Source: Zasmidium citrigriseum
Lineage: Eukaryota; Ascomycota; Dothideomycetes; Mycosphaerellales; Mycosphaerellaceae
DNA: 64,000 nt
Direction: 5' to 3'
Assembly (NCBI GenBank): GCA_002786025.1
Contig: NHNW01000073.1
Span: forward strand, 124,001-188,000
Program-made: the position numbers and the translations under genes
Notes under the pieces: generated by a model
The model's input: the letters and a program-made list of their open reading frames with translations, nothing else
What the model was told of the DNA's origin: nothing
Databases searched by the model: none
Shown here: positions 24,345-36,334 of the stretch, piece after piece
How positions within the stretch are numbered: the stretch's first letter is position 1
How the letters are laid out: each line of letters opens with the position of its first letter

Positions 24345-25174
24345 CTTGAGTCAATTGTGCAAAGTGCTGTTGATGTTGTGAGGAAGTGAGGACAGAACTG
24401 GGGAAAGGAGCTTGATAAAGTAGCTCGAGTACTCAAGAAACTACGGCCGGCGAACGTGCCGAATCATTCGCTGGCAGTTGCAAATAGCAATGCCCGAGGG
24501 GAGGCTCAGCTCTAGCTCTGTGACCGGAGACAATGATGGCCCGACTGCAAGTGACGTTGGAGCTGAAGCGGGCAGCTTGACGGATCCTGCCTCCATTCAG
24601 GCGCTCCACTTCCGAGCTCGTGTACATGCGTTGAAGTTTGAGGTGCGGTGAAGTCGATACCCCTTTCGGTTTGGTTCGCGGGTAGGGGCGGGCGGAGGAC
24701 TTTGTTAGCGTGGAGGTTACTGATTGGTGGGTGAGACGAGCTCTCCCTTCGGCAGTAAATCAAGTCACCACCGCGCAATCCTTAGAACTGGCTCAAATCC
24801 ACGCTAAGAAATCCAGCCGCCCAATCCCCGCGGACGCTAGCGGAAAGCACGGACGCAGATTTACTGTCGAAGGGTCTGAAAGGAGACAGGACGGATCTAG
24901 CGTTAGGCTACAAACCCAATGGCGGCGATTCTTGGCAGACATGGGACGATTCTTTCATGGCACGTGTGTACGCGAGAGCGGGACGGGACAACTCGATGGG
25001 AAAGGTCAAGAACTGAATTGGGTATCAAACTGGGTTCATTCAATGCTAGCCGAATCCCTCATAGCCCGGCGGCTTTTTGCGCTGCCGATTTTCCTGCCGG
25101 AACGCCGTGCGAAATGACCCATTGAACTTCATCCCCAGGCATCACCACATCTCTCCGAGGCGACTGAGACATGC
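24345..25174. other. intergenic interval between the GST-like gene and eS19
   Basis: This should hold the promoter of the minus-strand GST-like gene and the 3' untranslated region of eS19. Plus-strand frames at 24.7-25.1 kb have no recognisable content. Nothing else is seen. Confidence 0.4.
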
Positions 25175-25808
25175 TTACTCGTCATCCTCGTCCTCCTCCT
25201 CGGCCTCCATGGTGGTCTGGGCGATACGGTCCAAGTCACGCTGGCCCTGCTGGGTGATGCGGCGGCCACCCTTGTCCTCGTCCTGCTCGAGCACACCGAT
25301 CTTCTCGAGAGCCTGCATGACCTTGCGGTCGACGGAGCCGGAGGCGTCGACGTGGTGGGATGGGCGCGAGCCGCGGTTCTTGGTGCCACCGTGGACCTTC
25401 CTGAGACGGCCGACACCGACGGTCTTGCGCATGTAGATGTGGCGGGCGATGGCAGCAGCGCGGACGTAGAACCTGGGGGCAATGTTAGTCGAATGTCGAG
25501 AAGATTGAGTGGATAAGTCTTACCAGTCAGGGCTCTGAGGAGGGAGCTCCTTTGCGTGGGAGGTCTTGACGGTGTCGGACCAACCTGTAGACTTTGGTGT
25601 CAGCAACATTCTGACACGCTTGTCCCCCGTTCCGCACGGGATTCAGGTTTCTCAATGCCAGTGTGTGTATATGCACATGCATCCTCCTCTTGTATTTTTC
25701 TGGTGCTCACGGACCTGGAATTGGCAGTTTGCCCTGACGCTTCAAGAAAGCGGCGTAGGACTCGATGAACTTGTCCGAAGGGACATCGCGGACGGAGACA
25801 CCAGGCAT
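25175..25808 (-). CDS. RPS19: 40S ribosomal protein eS19
   Basis: Three exons (25808-25715, 25584-25524, 25472-25175) encode 150 residues, normal for the family. The N-terminus is MPGVSVRDVPSDKFIESYAA, the middle WFYVRAAAIARHIYMRKTVG and VHGGTKNRGSRPSHHVDASG, and the end RRITQQGQRDLDRIAQ with an acidic tail. These are hallmark eS19 sequences. The first intron has a weak-looking GTCCGT donor, chosen because it alone restores PIPGWSD. eS19 sits in the small-subunit head and is needed for 18S rRNA maturation. Confidence 0.97.
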
Positions 25809-26722
25809 GTTGGCGGTGATGGGTGGTGGAGGGTCGGGGAGGTGTCGATGTTGCTACCTTTGCGCGGTGTGCCAGAGACGAATTCTCGACTGAAGGTGCG
25901 CGGATTTGGCTGCTGCGATGCGCTAGGCAAAATATTATGCCGAGCCGAAAGCTTAATTTGGCACGCGCCTTGCGCGCCTTCCCTCACTCCAACACGAACC
26001 AGGACACCAACTTCTTCTTCCGATCGCGAAGCTCGGGTCGTTGTATTCCATGGCATTTCTTCATTTGACCGCATTTCCCATCGATTGAACATCCTCGCGA
26101 AGCTGAGAAGTCCACCTGAGTCGACAGAAATGGCCACGAGACAAGTACAAGGTCGACCAATCTTTCATTTCACTCATCCCTTGAATCCCAGTCCACATCC
26201 TCATCCTCAATGTCAATGTCTTCGCAATCTCTCAGTCTTCATCAACTCTGGAAACCATCTCGAAGAAGAAAACGAAGATCTCATAGTCTCAAACTCATCG
26301 TATAATCCTCTCTAACATCATCTACACCGCCATCTCCCAAACCCCCAAAAGCCCACCACATGGCCGGCAAACGAAGGATCATACATCCAGCATCCAGCAT
26401 GTCCAATTGGGCAGCAAACACCTGTTGGTCTGCATGTCGCAACTCAAACACCCGCCCTGACCTTACCTACCACATGCGGCCCGTCCGGCTGAGCTCAGCT
26501 TTCCAGCGATACACTACTCTGGATTGCATGAAAGAGAATCGAGGCGTTCACGATGAGATGGACTTGTTGTAGTCAGCTGCTGATCGGCTAGACGAGGGAA
26601 GCGATCGCGAGGGAATGAGAAAGTGCGAGGGTTGTTGTCAGATTTGGAACTTTTGAACAATCTCCTGCTCTTCATCTCCCAAGTCTCCTCGACAAGCAGT
26701 ATTGGAAGCAGAAACCGCAACG
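25809..26722. other. divergent intergenic interval between eS19 and an NTF2-like gene
   Basis: Likely promoters of both flanking genes. Pyrimidine-rich stretches occur upstream of each start. No supported coding sequence. Confidence 0.4.
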
Positions 26723-27245
26723 ATGGCCATCTCCGAAGATATGTACGACAAACTCGCCACCACAGCCAAAGGCTTCATCGAAGCAACCAACGCCGCCACC
26801 CCCCGCGACAACAACCCCGACTACGACCTAATCCGCTCCTACGCAGCCCCCCCACTTCCGCATCGAATGGGCACCCAAACTCTTCGCAAAATCCTCGCCC
26901 CTCCTCGGCGACGCCAAAGACATCGAAGGCTTCTGCTCGCACATCCGCGGGATGGCCGCCAACCTCTCGACCTGGGCGATCCTGGTCCAAGATCTTTTTG
27001 TCGATGTGAAGCGGAGGACTGTAGTTGCGAGGGCGGACTTTTGGATGTTGCCGAGAGGGAGTGAGAAGGTGTGTAATGATATTGTGTTTTTTGTTAAGAT
27101 GGATGAGAGTGGGGAGAGGATTGTGGATTGTTGTGAGTATGTGGATCCGGAGGCTAGTAAGGTTATAAGGGATCGGATTGCGGCGAGGATGTGGGAGGAG
27201 AAGGCGGAAGGGGAGAGGAAGGTTACGATCAATGGGGAGGCTTGA
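26723..27245 (+). pseudogene. NTF2/SnoaL-like protein, frameshifted at a C7 run
   Basis: The frame starts MAISEDMYDKLATTAKGFIE and reads to LIRSYAAP, then shifts at a run of seven C at 26847-26853. One phase over, the frame resumes with HFRIEWAPKLFAKSS and continues uninterrupted through MAANLSTWAILVQDLFVDVK, RADFWMLP and VCNDIVFFVKMDESGE to a stop at 27245. The spacing of a helix, a cone-like beta sheet and an aromatic core suggests the NTF2-like/SnoaL fold; the enzymatic role is unknown. Either a real one-base insertion has inactivated the gene or the homopolymer was misread. Everything else about the frame looks functional, so a sequencing error is possible. Confidence 0.6.
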
Positions 27246-28328
27246 GTAAGGCTGTTGCGTAGGAGGGCTTCTGGTTTATTGCGGGTTTGCATCAGATTGC
27301 TCCTGTCAGCGTTAACGCTTTGAGTCTGTTGTATTCGTTGGTGTGGGTTGCGCAAGGTGATCTTCATTACACAAGGATTGCGCCTCTGAGTACGTAGCAT
27401 ATCAGAGTATCTTACATTATTCCCCACGTCCATTCTCCTCTCCAGAGCCATTGATACAATGACCCAAGAGGCGATCGAGTGCCACGGACGCTCGTTGTTT
27501 CTGTGAGATAAATGCGATCGTCCGGAATGTTCGGGAGGAAGGACGTCGGAGTCAATGGGATGCAGAGTATGGTGATCAGCAATTCCAGTTGGCGGAGCGG
27601 GAGGCGGCGAAGGAAACAGAAAGAGCGGAAGATGTCATCGAGAGGCCCATCATTAGTTCTGCTTCCAACTACCTTCACATGACGCTTCCTGGTCACCTTG
27701 TGCCGTCTTTATCCAGCGGCTCATCTTCTATGCATGTGATGCATCACATGCAATAGTTCCCAATTGAGTCGGTAACGGTCTTGTGATTGAGCTCTTAATC
27801 ACATCTCGGCTGACCTCCTCTTCACAAGGAGCTCATTTCCTGTTCGTCTGCTTCGTCACATGCATCGTCACATGTAGTAGACGTCCGATCACAAGAAAAA
27901 CGATTGTCGTGAGAACGGATGCAGGATCTCCTCAAAACCGGACTTTGCTGTGCCAACGGAAAGGGCCACAGCACCTTCAAATCGTGGTGATGACGCGGAG
28001 AGATCGAGACTGAGGCCAGCATTGAGCTCTTCTATTGGAGCAAGGTCATCGTAGACGAGACGAAACGCCGGTGAAGGTCTGGCGCTGGTCTTGTCGTAGG
28101 CTCAAATCTGCTTCCCTTGATACGGTCAACGCTATGTGATGTTGATCGGATTGTGCCCCATCCTTTCTCATGTGCAACCCAGTCTCGGTGCCAGAGATGG
28201 GGATAGACCTATTATATTCTTCGATGTCCAGATGTAGCCTCGTCTACTAAAGCATGCTCATGAGCAGCCAGCAACGATATCCTCATCAAGACAACCTACC
28301 TTTTCCTCAGCAAATACATCATGTACGC
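27246..28328. other. intergenic interval
   Basis: The flanking genes converge. Frames here are short and not protein-like. The direct duplication CATGCATCGTCACATG-like at 27.73-27.87 kb (several ATGTGATG/CACATG words) is the only visible pattern. Confidence 0.35.
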
Positions 28329-28643
28329 CTACTTCCCCTTCTCTTCACTCTCCTTCCTCTCACTCTCCTCCCTCCTCCTCTTCAAATACGCCTCATACCG
28401 CCGTCTCCTCTCGTCAATCCCATCCGCCAACCCAGGATCAATGAAACCCTTGAATGGGTCTCCTATCGGCCCTTGTCTCGCGTCGTAGCTCCTATCACGC
28501 TCGATGTAACGCTGGATGGTCTTCGACGGGAGCTGGTAGAGGGCTGAGCCGAGGAGTGGGAGCTGAGAGTAGAAGAAATGATAGAACGTTTTGCGGAGGG
28601 TTTGGATGATTGTTGTGGGATCTCGGGGATCGGAGGAGGACAT
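28329..28643 (-). CDS. small hypothetical protein, 104 aa
   Basis: The frame begins at ATG (MSSSDPRDPTTIIQTLRKTF) and includes YHFFYSQLPLLGSALYQLPS, a short hydrophobic stretch, then RYIERDRSYDARQGPIGDPF and a highly charged, Arg/Glu/Lys-rich helical tail (RRRRYEAYLKRRREESERKE). The open frame continues upstream without an ATG, so this start is preferred. No family recognised; possibly a small membrane-associated protein. Confidence 0.5.
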   Translation of the reverse strand: MSSSDPRDPTTIIQTLRKTFYHFFYSQLPLLGSALYQLPSKTIQRYIERDRSYDARQGPIGDPFKGFIDPGLADGIDERRRRYEAYLKRRREESERKESEEKGK

Positions 28644-29321
28644 CTCTACTGGAAAACGACGGGACAGGACTACGTGTGAATTGAAAGGTGGAGCGTTAAC
28701 GACGCAGCTGCTGTTGGAGGTCGAGCCACCGGCACGGATGTCGATCTCGTACGCCGTAGTCTCCCTTTCCGACCTCACGTCTTCAACATCGACTTGCACT
28801 TCCACTCTGACACTATTTTCGATCTCGATATCCCATCACGCTTCTTATCTGCTCGTCGAGCCCGCGACATCAATCCGAGCCGGAGGCGATTGCTCCAGGC
28901 ATTCCACTCCTCTTCGCACGCTGAGACCATGGCCTGATCCGCTCGCCCAATGGCATCCAGAGTTGTCATGCAGAAGGACGACGAAATGCGACCTCTCACA
29001 CTCTCAATTTGACGGCACCATGCTGAAGATGCAAAGACATGTCAATGGCGGATCCATTTGTCCGCCCTCAGACTCCCAGATCAAGCTCTCACTGTTATAC
29101 TTCGCAGGGGATGTAGCTCTACGAGACGTGTTATCTATACTCTGGCGATAGCCCACTATTGACCAATGCCGTACCTGTATACCACGGCTCTGGCGGTCCG
29201 TGGGCGGCACAATCACCGTGCCAAAGGGCTGTGCCAGTGAGGTATTTAATCGAGCATCCTTTCCAGGCTCGTCAACGTTGTTATCCATCCATTATTGCCT
29301 GCTACGCCTCTGGCAATCATT
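28644..29321. other. divergent intergenic interval before the nitrilase gene
   Basis: Promoters for the small minus-strand gene and the plus-strand nitrilase gene are expected here. No convincing gene, repeat or TATA box was found. Confidence 0.35.
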
Positions 29322-30522
29322 ATGTCAGGCAAGACCGTTCGTGTGGCAGCTGTGCAAGCTGAGCCAGCATGGAATGACCTCGAAGGAGGAGTTAACAAAG
29401 TAATAGCCATCATCAACGAAGCAGCACCCAATGGAACACAAGTACTCGGGTTTCCCGAGGTCTTCATCCCCGGCTACCCTTGGTAAGAAGGCCTCATTAT
29501 GCGATGCATATCGTTAACGGCGAATAGGACCATCTGGGCAAACTCGGTCATCGAGTGCGCCGGCTTCATGGACGAATACTACATGAACTCCCTGGAAAAA
29601 GAGTCTCCTCAGATGGACAGAATTCGAGCAGCCGTCGCCAAAGCCGGCATGTTCGTCGTCCTTGGCTACAGTGAGAGAGACCGCGGAAGTTGTTACATTG
29701 CCCAAGTAAGCGTCACTTCAGCTCCTCCCTGAACTTGCAGCTAACCGATCACAGTCTTTCATCGACCCCACCGGCACCATCGTCCACCACCGCCGCAAAA
29801 TCAAGCCCACCCACGTCGAACGAGCCTACTACGGCGACGGCCAAGCCGACTCCCTCCAAACCGTCGTACCAACACAATTCGGGCGCATCGGAGGCCTGAA
29901 CTGCTGGGAGCACTCCCAGACCCTCCTTCGCTACTACGAATACGCCCAAGACGTCGACATCCACGTCGCAAGCTGGCCTTTGATCTGGGACATGCCGCCC
30001 AAAGAAGACCTCCCGGGTTGGCAATACCAAATCACAGGGGAGATGAACGCCCGTCTCTCCCAAGTCATGGCGTTCGAAGGTGCGACGTTTGTGATTGTGT
30101 CGACGCAGGTTTTGACGGAGAAGAACCGGGAGAAATGCCAGTTGAAGGACTTTGTTTACGCCACAACTCCTGGGGGAGGGTTCAGTCGGATCTATGGTCC
30201 TGATGGTGGCGAGCTTGTTGAGCCACTGCCTCCGGGTGAAGAAGGGTTGCTGTATGCTGATGTGGATCTGCATAAGAAAGCTCTCGCGAAGCATAATCTT
30301 GATGTTGTGGGGCATTATAGTCGACCGGACTTGCTGTCGCTGCGTGTGACGACGGAGCCGAGCTCCCAGGTGCATTACGTGACATTGCCGGGACGTGGCG
30401 ATTCTCAGGCTGTGTTGGCTAATGGTGTGAGTCAGTCTGGCAAGAACGAGAAGCTGTTGGCCGGGAGGAAGGATTCTGCTGCGTCGTTGACGGAGAATGC
30501 TAAGAAGTTGCTGCAGCGTTAA
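29322..30522 (+). CDS. nitrilase family hydrolase
   Basis: Three exons (29322-29482, 29528-29705, 29755-30522) encode 368 residues, normal for fungal nitrilases. The catalytic triad is visible: Glu46 in [11 protein letters not shown], Lys128 in [13 protein letters not shown] and Cys163 in GLNCWEH. Nitrilases hydrolyse nitriles to carboxylic acid and ammonia. Some fungal relatives are cyanide hydratases, which share the same motifs, so substrate cannot be assigned from motifs alone. The C-terminal extension after [20 protein letters not shown] is typical of spiral-forming nitrilases. The GC bias at third positions is high in the middle of the gene and lower towards the 3' end. Cytosolic; no signal peptide. 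Confidence 0.93.
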
Positions 30523-30755
30523 GTTAGCCTTGTTTTGCTCAGGCGACGAAAAGTTGAGAATGCAGAGAATCATGCCTATACGGACAACATGCATTCGTTT
30601 CTCCGTTTCTCAAAGAATGACCATGCTGCTAAGGCCAAGCCTGCTGGCATGCGATCCTTTGGCTCTCGCAGAGAAAGCGACGGATGCAAAATTCATTTAC
30701 CACACAACCTTTGTATATCTCGTCTGTACAGTTATACACAAAGAATCTCCAACTC

Positions 30756-31556
30756 TCACAATGGCGGTAGCTTCGACGCACTGATCAGATTCGCATTCGT
30801 CTCCGCCCCAGCATACCAATGCACGACCATCGGCATGCCGAGCAGGACTTTGTTCTCCTCGAAGAGCTGTCCATTCTTTCCCTTCCCTTGCTCCACCAGA
30901 TCGTATTTCCTCCAAACCGTGACAAGATTATGCCAGGATATTGCAAACGGCAGCCAGCTCTGCAGCACCTCTCGCATTCGGCTCTTGACGCTGTTCATCG
31001 CTTCCTCACGTGTCTGGCCCTGGGATACCCGGAAGTCGTACGAAGTCCAGCGGTGTTTTGCGTGTTCGATGATGGCTTCTTCGATGATGTGGAATGGTGG
31101 GACAGTCTTGCGGTTGCGAACGAGGGCTTCAGTAGTGAGCTTTGCGGCGAGAAGGGGGATGCGAGGGTAGCGTTCGATGATGAGGCGGTGTGTGTGGTGG
31201 TGGAGGTTTCGGATCGTGGACGGGAGTTTGGACCAGGAGGCGAGGGATGGACGCTCGCGGTTGGCGAGGGCTTCGTTGAAGATGTTGCTGGGAACGATGT
31301 AGCCGATGAACATGCTGCGCCAGTAGTCCTGTCATGGAGTGTCAGTTGCGAAGCTTAGGATGGGATAAGTTGATATACTCACCCAAACTTCGTAGAGCAT
31401 GCGGCCTCTTGCGAGTGTCATATCGCGAGCATATTGCAACGCTGGCAGTGGGTACCGATCTGCTTCAAAGTATCGGTAGCCGTGTGGTGGCAGCAGGGTA
31501 GCGTCGACGTCCACACGAAGAACATCGTGATATTCTGAATAGGTCTTATGTGCCAT
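30756..31556 (-). CDS. DUF2293-like conserved fungal protein
   Basis: Two exons (31556-31383 and 31328-30756) join in phase 0 across a 54-base intron (GTGAGT...ACAG), giving 248 residues. The join creates GRMLYEVWDYWRSMFIGY. The central part, HRLIIERYPRIPLLAAKLTT followed by IIEEAIIEHAKHRWTSYDFR and TREEAMNSVKSRMREVLQSW, resembles the DUF2293 family in its pattern of RYP..P and the H..T.YD...REEAR helices; this is recalled, not searched. Function unknown. Start at MAHKTYSEYHD is the first ATG in the frame. Confidence 0.65.
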
Positions 31557-31820
31557 TGCCCGCTGAAATGCGTGGTGTCGTGCAGACAAGATGTATCAGA
31601 GACTCTGATAGATCGATGCCATTTCAAGTGATTTTGATGCGTTTGCATAATGGAGAACTGCGTTGTCCCGTTGATGTCGCCGTTTGTTCTTTGTCTCACA
31701 GCCTGGAAACCCGCATAAGGCAGGGGTGCTTTCTGGCCAATGATGCCAATGTGAGTTCTTTGTTTGCAAAGGGCGGTATCCAACAATCCAGAACAAGTGG
31801 TTACAGGGCAAGACATGTTC

Positions 31821-32837
31821 TCATCCAGGGACTGCTTGCGTGAGCTGTAAGTCGTCGTCAACGAAACTCTCTAGCTGGGTAAGAGTGAATCCCAGATCGG
31901 GCGAACAGTACAAAGACGAAGCTGGCAGAAAAGGACCTCTAATCGCATTTTGAGCCTTCGTTCTGCTTTGTGCACGCTTTGCAGGGATGGGCGGATGAGG
32001 CATAGACACAGCTGCTGGCTTTACAGGTGGTGCTGGAGGAGCCATAGATGGAGCTGCTGGCTTTACCAGTGGTGCCGGGGGGATCATCGCGGGTGTCGTC
32101 TTGACTGCTGCGAGCAACGCAGGTCTTGGCGGGTCCAATTCGTCCAGATCGTCGGCGGTCAGATCGAAGTCTTCGGAGTTGAACGAACCAGATCTCGTCT
32201 CTTGCTTCTTGGTTCGGACCGGGCTTTCGCAGCTGAGCTCGCGGGCTATTTGAGTGCTGCTTTCGAGCTCGTCCCAGAACGATCCAAGGTCTTGGTCGCT
32301 CGAGACCGGCTCCGTATTTGCACGCTTCAAAGGTACAGTCACGGGCCGAGGAGGCGGTGGCATTAATGCTGAATCTGATTTCAGGTCTTGCTTGGGACAG
32401 AACTGCTTCGTGTTCGTATTCGGCTGCTCCAGTGCCTTGAGCAACTCCTCGTCGTCGAGGCCGTCGTCTTCAAACAAATCTTCTTGCTCTTCTCGAGGCG
32501 GGCACTGCACCTTGCTATGGACATTCTCCTTGCCATTCTTGCCGAAGAAGGCTCCCAAGTGGAACTGGCTTGCTTTGAAGCCAAACTTGTCGCATCTCCT
32601 CTGACTCAAGAGCTGACCACGCTCCCGATCTGCCTTGTCTCTCTTCTCCTTCTCCAGTCTCTTCTTGGCTGCTTCCGCCCGTCGCTTCTCTGCCTCTTTT
32701 GCACGCTCCGCCCGGTCTTCTAGTTCAATGGAGCGTTCAAGCTGACGCTGTTCTTTGTCGCTGAGGGATGGTCGGCCGCGGGCTTTGAAGGACGCCTTTG
32801 CTTGCTTGGTTGTCTGAGCTTTGCAGATGGCCGGCAT
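31821..32837 (-). CDS. hypothetical protein with basic coiled-coil N-terminus
   Basis: Single-exon frame of 338 residues from ATG. Residues ~15-80 are a long, strongly charged helix (LERSIELEDRAERAKEAEKR and RLEKEKRDKADRERG), then RRCDKFGFKASQFHLGAFFG. The rest is disordered, with acidic segments (EDLFEDDGLDDEELLKALEQ), three similar PPAPxVKPAAxSM repeats and an ending GFTLTQLESFVDDDLQLTQA. The repeat and acidic character fit a nuclear or scaffold protein, but no family is recognised. It is divergent from the gene-poor interval to its right. Confidence 0.65.
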   Translation of the reverse strand: MPAICKAQTTKQAKASFKARGRPSLSDKEQRQLERSIELEDRAERAKEAEKRRAEAAKKRLEKEKRDKADRERGQLLSQRRCDKFGFKASQFHLGAFFGKNGKENVHSKVQCPPREEQEDLFEDDGLDDEELLKALEQPNTNTKQFCPKQDLKSDSALMPPPPRPVTVPLKRANTEPVSSDQDLGSFWDELESSTQIARELSCESPVRTKKQETRSGSFNSEDFDLTADDLDELDPPRPALLAAVKTTPAMIPPAPLVKPAAPSMAPPAPPVKPAAVSMPHPPIPAKRAQSRTKAQNAIRGPFLPASSLYCSPDLGFTLTQLESFVDDDLQLTQAVPG

Positions 32838-34111
32838 CCTCACGTCATTCTCTGCATCGCAAGCTCATGCCGCCCGTTTCTGCCAACGACATGGTGGGAA
32901 GGAGGTCGTGGAAAGTCGCTCGAGCGCGAGACAACGCGATGTTGACATCGCGCCTTCCCCGCAAAGCTTGGCAAATGTGGGGCCGCAGCAACATTCACTT
33001 GCCCTTTCGCACTAACGTTCGAACGGCGACACTACGCCCACAGTCCTTCTTCCGGTCATCTCGAACCATCAGCTCTCTCCGTATAACAACACGAATTCAA
33101 GCTACGGAAGGACATGTTGCGCCCTTAACTTTTAGTAAGAGAGTCGGGGATTGCAGTTCGCAGCGAACGTTTTCTGGCTTGACCGGCCTGCGAAAGGTAT
33201 GACAGGCAACATTTTGAGGTTTTCGAGGACTGACGCATCCAAGACTCGACCACTCGCCACAAGTTCCGAAGTGTTCAGTTGCATTTGCATGCAGAATACT
33301 GCGAGATGAGACGGCTTCTCTTTGTCAACAACCTTGACAAAGCTAATGAATGCTCAATCAGAGCACCGAACCTTCCATCGACTGCTCGAGACCAGCCCAA
33401 GTGTTCCTGCTTTAGACCTTCGGATTCTCGCATTCGTTTCTCCGGGTGCTTGGCCCACATCTGCCGCTACCGACCAAGTCAGGGGTGCCTGTCTATCTAT
33501 CAACGGCATGCCTGACATCTAGTTGCAGGGGTCAGGAGCTACCAACAATTCGGGTCTTTCTTGGAACGACTACGAAACACGACTGTTACTGATCGAGAAA
33601 GTAGTTGACGTTCACCACTCAGACCCAAAGCCTCATTCACTGGCATTAAGACACCAAAGCAGTCCAGCCGGCCTCAATCCCGCGAGGAATGTCAAAACAA
33701 TTCCCGCTCTGCTGAGCCAATGCTCATACGCTCTGTACTCATTATGCTTGCTACATCAAGCTGTGCGGCAATTGATGACTTTTCCTGAGATGGGCTATCG
33801 GTGCAATGCTCTGCCATTCGGCTGAAGATCTTCAGGATCCTTATGGCAGGTGTACGACTACTCGAGGATTTCAATCACTCTAGACGCGTCTACAGTCGAA
33901 GAACTACTCGATCTACGGAGGTCTCTCTTTTTGTCCAGCAGGCAACTATGCCAATCAATATACAGTTCCACGACTCGATCGGTCGCGCGATGAAGGAGAC
34001 AGCAAGTATGCTTCAGTGTGCCACAAGAAGATCTAGCCCTTCAAGGCATCTTGAACCAAGGTCGCTCTCCCCACGCGAGTCGAAGAACCGCCAACTTCTG
34101 CTCGTGCTGCG

Positions 34112-34435
34112 ATGACTGCGCTACGAACCTCTCATCCACCGGGAACAGACAATGCCGTCAAGAGGAGGCAGCCTGGAAAGTCCCTTGGCAACAGGCAAGA
34201 CTCCAACCATTCATTATTTACGGACGAAACATCGCCAAGTTCTCTTCTTGGCCTCAGCGCGGACGCGGACACGAACGCGGACGCGGGCGAGCCTTTCATG
34301 ACCGGTATCAGGGTCAACTTCGCGCCGAGTAGGCTGTCGGAGAATATAGCTCCATCGCCCACGATCAGCAAGAATGTCCGAGTCTCAGGGCATCATTTCG
34401 TGGAGTCAGACCTCCGGATGTCAAGTGAGCCCTAG
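34112..34435 (+). CDS. possible hypothetical protein, 107 aa
   Basis: ATG-led frame with a start MTALRTSHPPGTDNAVKRRQ, a short GCGGACGCGGAC repeat coding ADADTNADAG, and FMTGIRVNFAPSRLSENIAP. Composition is that of a disordered fungal protein N-terminus. It may continue by splicing, but no partner exon was found. No family recognised. Confidence 0.3.
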   Translation: MTALRTSHPPGTDNAVKRRQPGKSLGNRQDSNHSLFTDETSPSSLLGLSADADTNADAGEPFMTGIRVNFAPSRLSENIAPSPTISKNVRVSGHHFVESDLRMSSEP

Positions 34436-35959
34436 ATTTTCAGCGCTCCGGGTTCTCATTAGTCAATTGAGAAGTCATCCGATGTATTCTTGCCAGCACA
34501 TCCCATCATCCGGGGCTAAGACTTGTCGCTTGTGGGAATATCGTCCTTGCCATGTCCATCGTAAACTCGTAATCGTATCCAGATGCTCTGTCGGAACGAG
34601 TTGGCATGTGTAGACTGATGATGTTACAAATCAATCAGGACTCAGGAGGCTTGGAGAGGTCATCAAAGAATCGAGATGGTCATCAGGGACCAAGTAGACA
34701 CAGCAAGCTTGACGCCGTGAGCGAGAGGATGACGAGACTCGGACTTTCGGCAGCGTAGACCTCACCTAGGCCAGACATTGCACTCCTGAGCACTTGCATA
34801 GGGGCGTGCCAGGAGTCTTGGCATTCAGTTCTCGCGCAGCTGGACAAGATCTCCTTTGTTCATTGCCCTAAGCAGTGGCTTAGTGTTGTGTGCTGCGAGC
34901 GAGAACGTGGTGTACTCAAGGCTTCAGAGAGAGATAGATGTCGCAGCTACCATAGGCGCAATCAAACGGTGGTGCTTGATGATCTCGCTATCTACAAGGT
35001 CTCAAAGGCAAGGAAAGGCGGCTCCATTGGCTCTGTCACCAGTGTTTGCGCAGAGAAATAGAAGAGTAGGGCTGTACATCATGCCAATACAACGCTCAAG
35101 GCGTGTCTCACGCCATCGAAGAACGATTTCTGACTCGAGATGTTCCTGATTATACCAAATGCCACTGCTGCTCGACGCTATTTGTGACGGACGATCAATC
35201 ATGTCTCGAATCGGCTTCCTCTCCAAACAACCCTTGCTGTGACACGCGTAGAGGCCAGGCCTCTGCGAGTGTAGGACTGCTCTAGCTCTTTGACGTTGGC
35301 GATGGACAGTGCCGGCGTGTCTCAAAGGTGAAGGCTGGCTCCATGGGGAATAGCGTTACTGTACCAGGCGAGGAGATGCTCATTGCTCAACTCGTGATCA
35401 ATGAGTGCACATCGACTAGCTCGGTGGAAAATGATACAGCTGCAGGCTTCCAGGCTGTAGGTCTTGATGAGCGGTCGTGGATATCGGGCCTTCACGACGC
35501 TTAGACTTCATCGGCGCCCCTCAATCGTGATCGTCCGGGTATCGAGCGTAGCCTCTCCAAAGACTACAGCTATCTTCCACCTGTGAAGTGGTTTGTTCTA
35601 CTGATCTGCTCCCTCAAACCACACTGGCCCGCCAGTCGATTCGCGCAATCGATCCCGCAGCTCGAGCCTCGCAGGTGGTGATCGCTGAGCCTCGCTCGAC
35701 GCTCGCCCAATTAGAACACCTCCGCCGACCTGTTGCTGCCATGGCCACCCACGCGATTGACAAACGCTCGTTCCTGTCGGCCTGGTCCCTGCCACAGATT
35801 TGCTGCAGCTTGATGAGCAGAGGAAGAGCAGTTGGTTCCTCTGGCGTTTCAGGCTCTCGCTCCGAAGATCGACCGTCATCCAGGGCGACGAAGCAGTCAC
35901 CAGCCGCCGACATCGACAGTCTCCGCCTACAGATCGGTTATCGCAATCATCACCGAAAG

Positions 35960-36334
35960 CTACATCGGCCGACAGAGATTGTCCTTCGGCTTCTGCCCTC
36001 TCGGGCCAGTCATCGGTCGATATCCTGGAGTAGGCGACGGAGCGTAATGAGGTGAGTTCGACGATGAGGCTGGAGCCAGTGGTGGTCTCTGTGTCGGCGC
36101 TGACTGTACAACACCCTCCATAGGTCCTTGAGTCGTGCTGGAACCGGCTCTGCTCGTCCCAGGCTCCTCTTTGATGGGCGTGACTGTCGCTTGCCGCTGG
36201 ACGTATGCGCCCGGCATCGATTGTTGCGCTTGTTGACGCCCAGCGGGCGAGGCTCCAGACGTATCCGTTGTTCCAGGCGAGACATCGGAGGTGTTGGGGC
36301 TGCCTTTGTAGTTTGGGTCGAAGTAGGAACTCAT
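35960..36334 (-). CDS. possible hypothetical protein, Ser/Pro/Gln-rich
   Basis: ATG-led 124-codon frame starting MSSYFDPNYKGSPNTSDVSP, with TPIKEEPGTSRAGSSTTQGP in the middle and SPHYAPSPTPGYRPM near the end. The composition resembles the flexible N-terminus of a regulator. A continuation by splicing into the frame at 35913-35614 is conceivable. No domain is visible and expression is unproven. Confidence 0.35.
   Translation of the reverse strand: MSSYFDPNYKGSPNTSDVSPGTTDTSGASPAGRQQAQQSMPGAYVQRQATVTPIKEEPGTSRAGSSTTQGPMEGVVQSAPTQRPPLAPASSSNSPHYAPSPTPGYRPMTGPRGQKPKDNLCRPM

Noticed and set aside
35614..35913. 100-codon minus-strand frame
   Set aside because: Could be an exon downstream of the frame at 35960-36334, but no splice junction joins them convincingly; not annotated as a gene.
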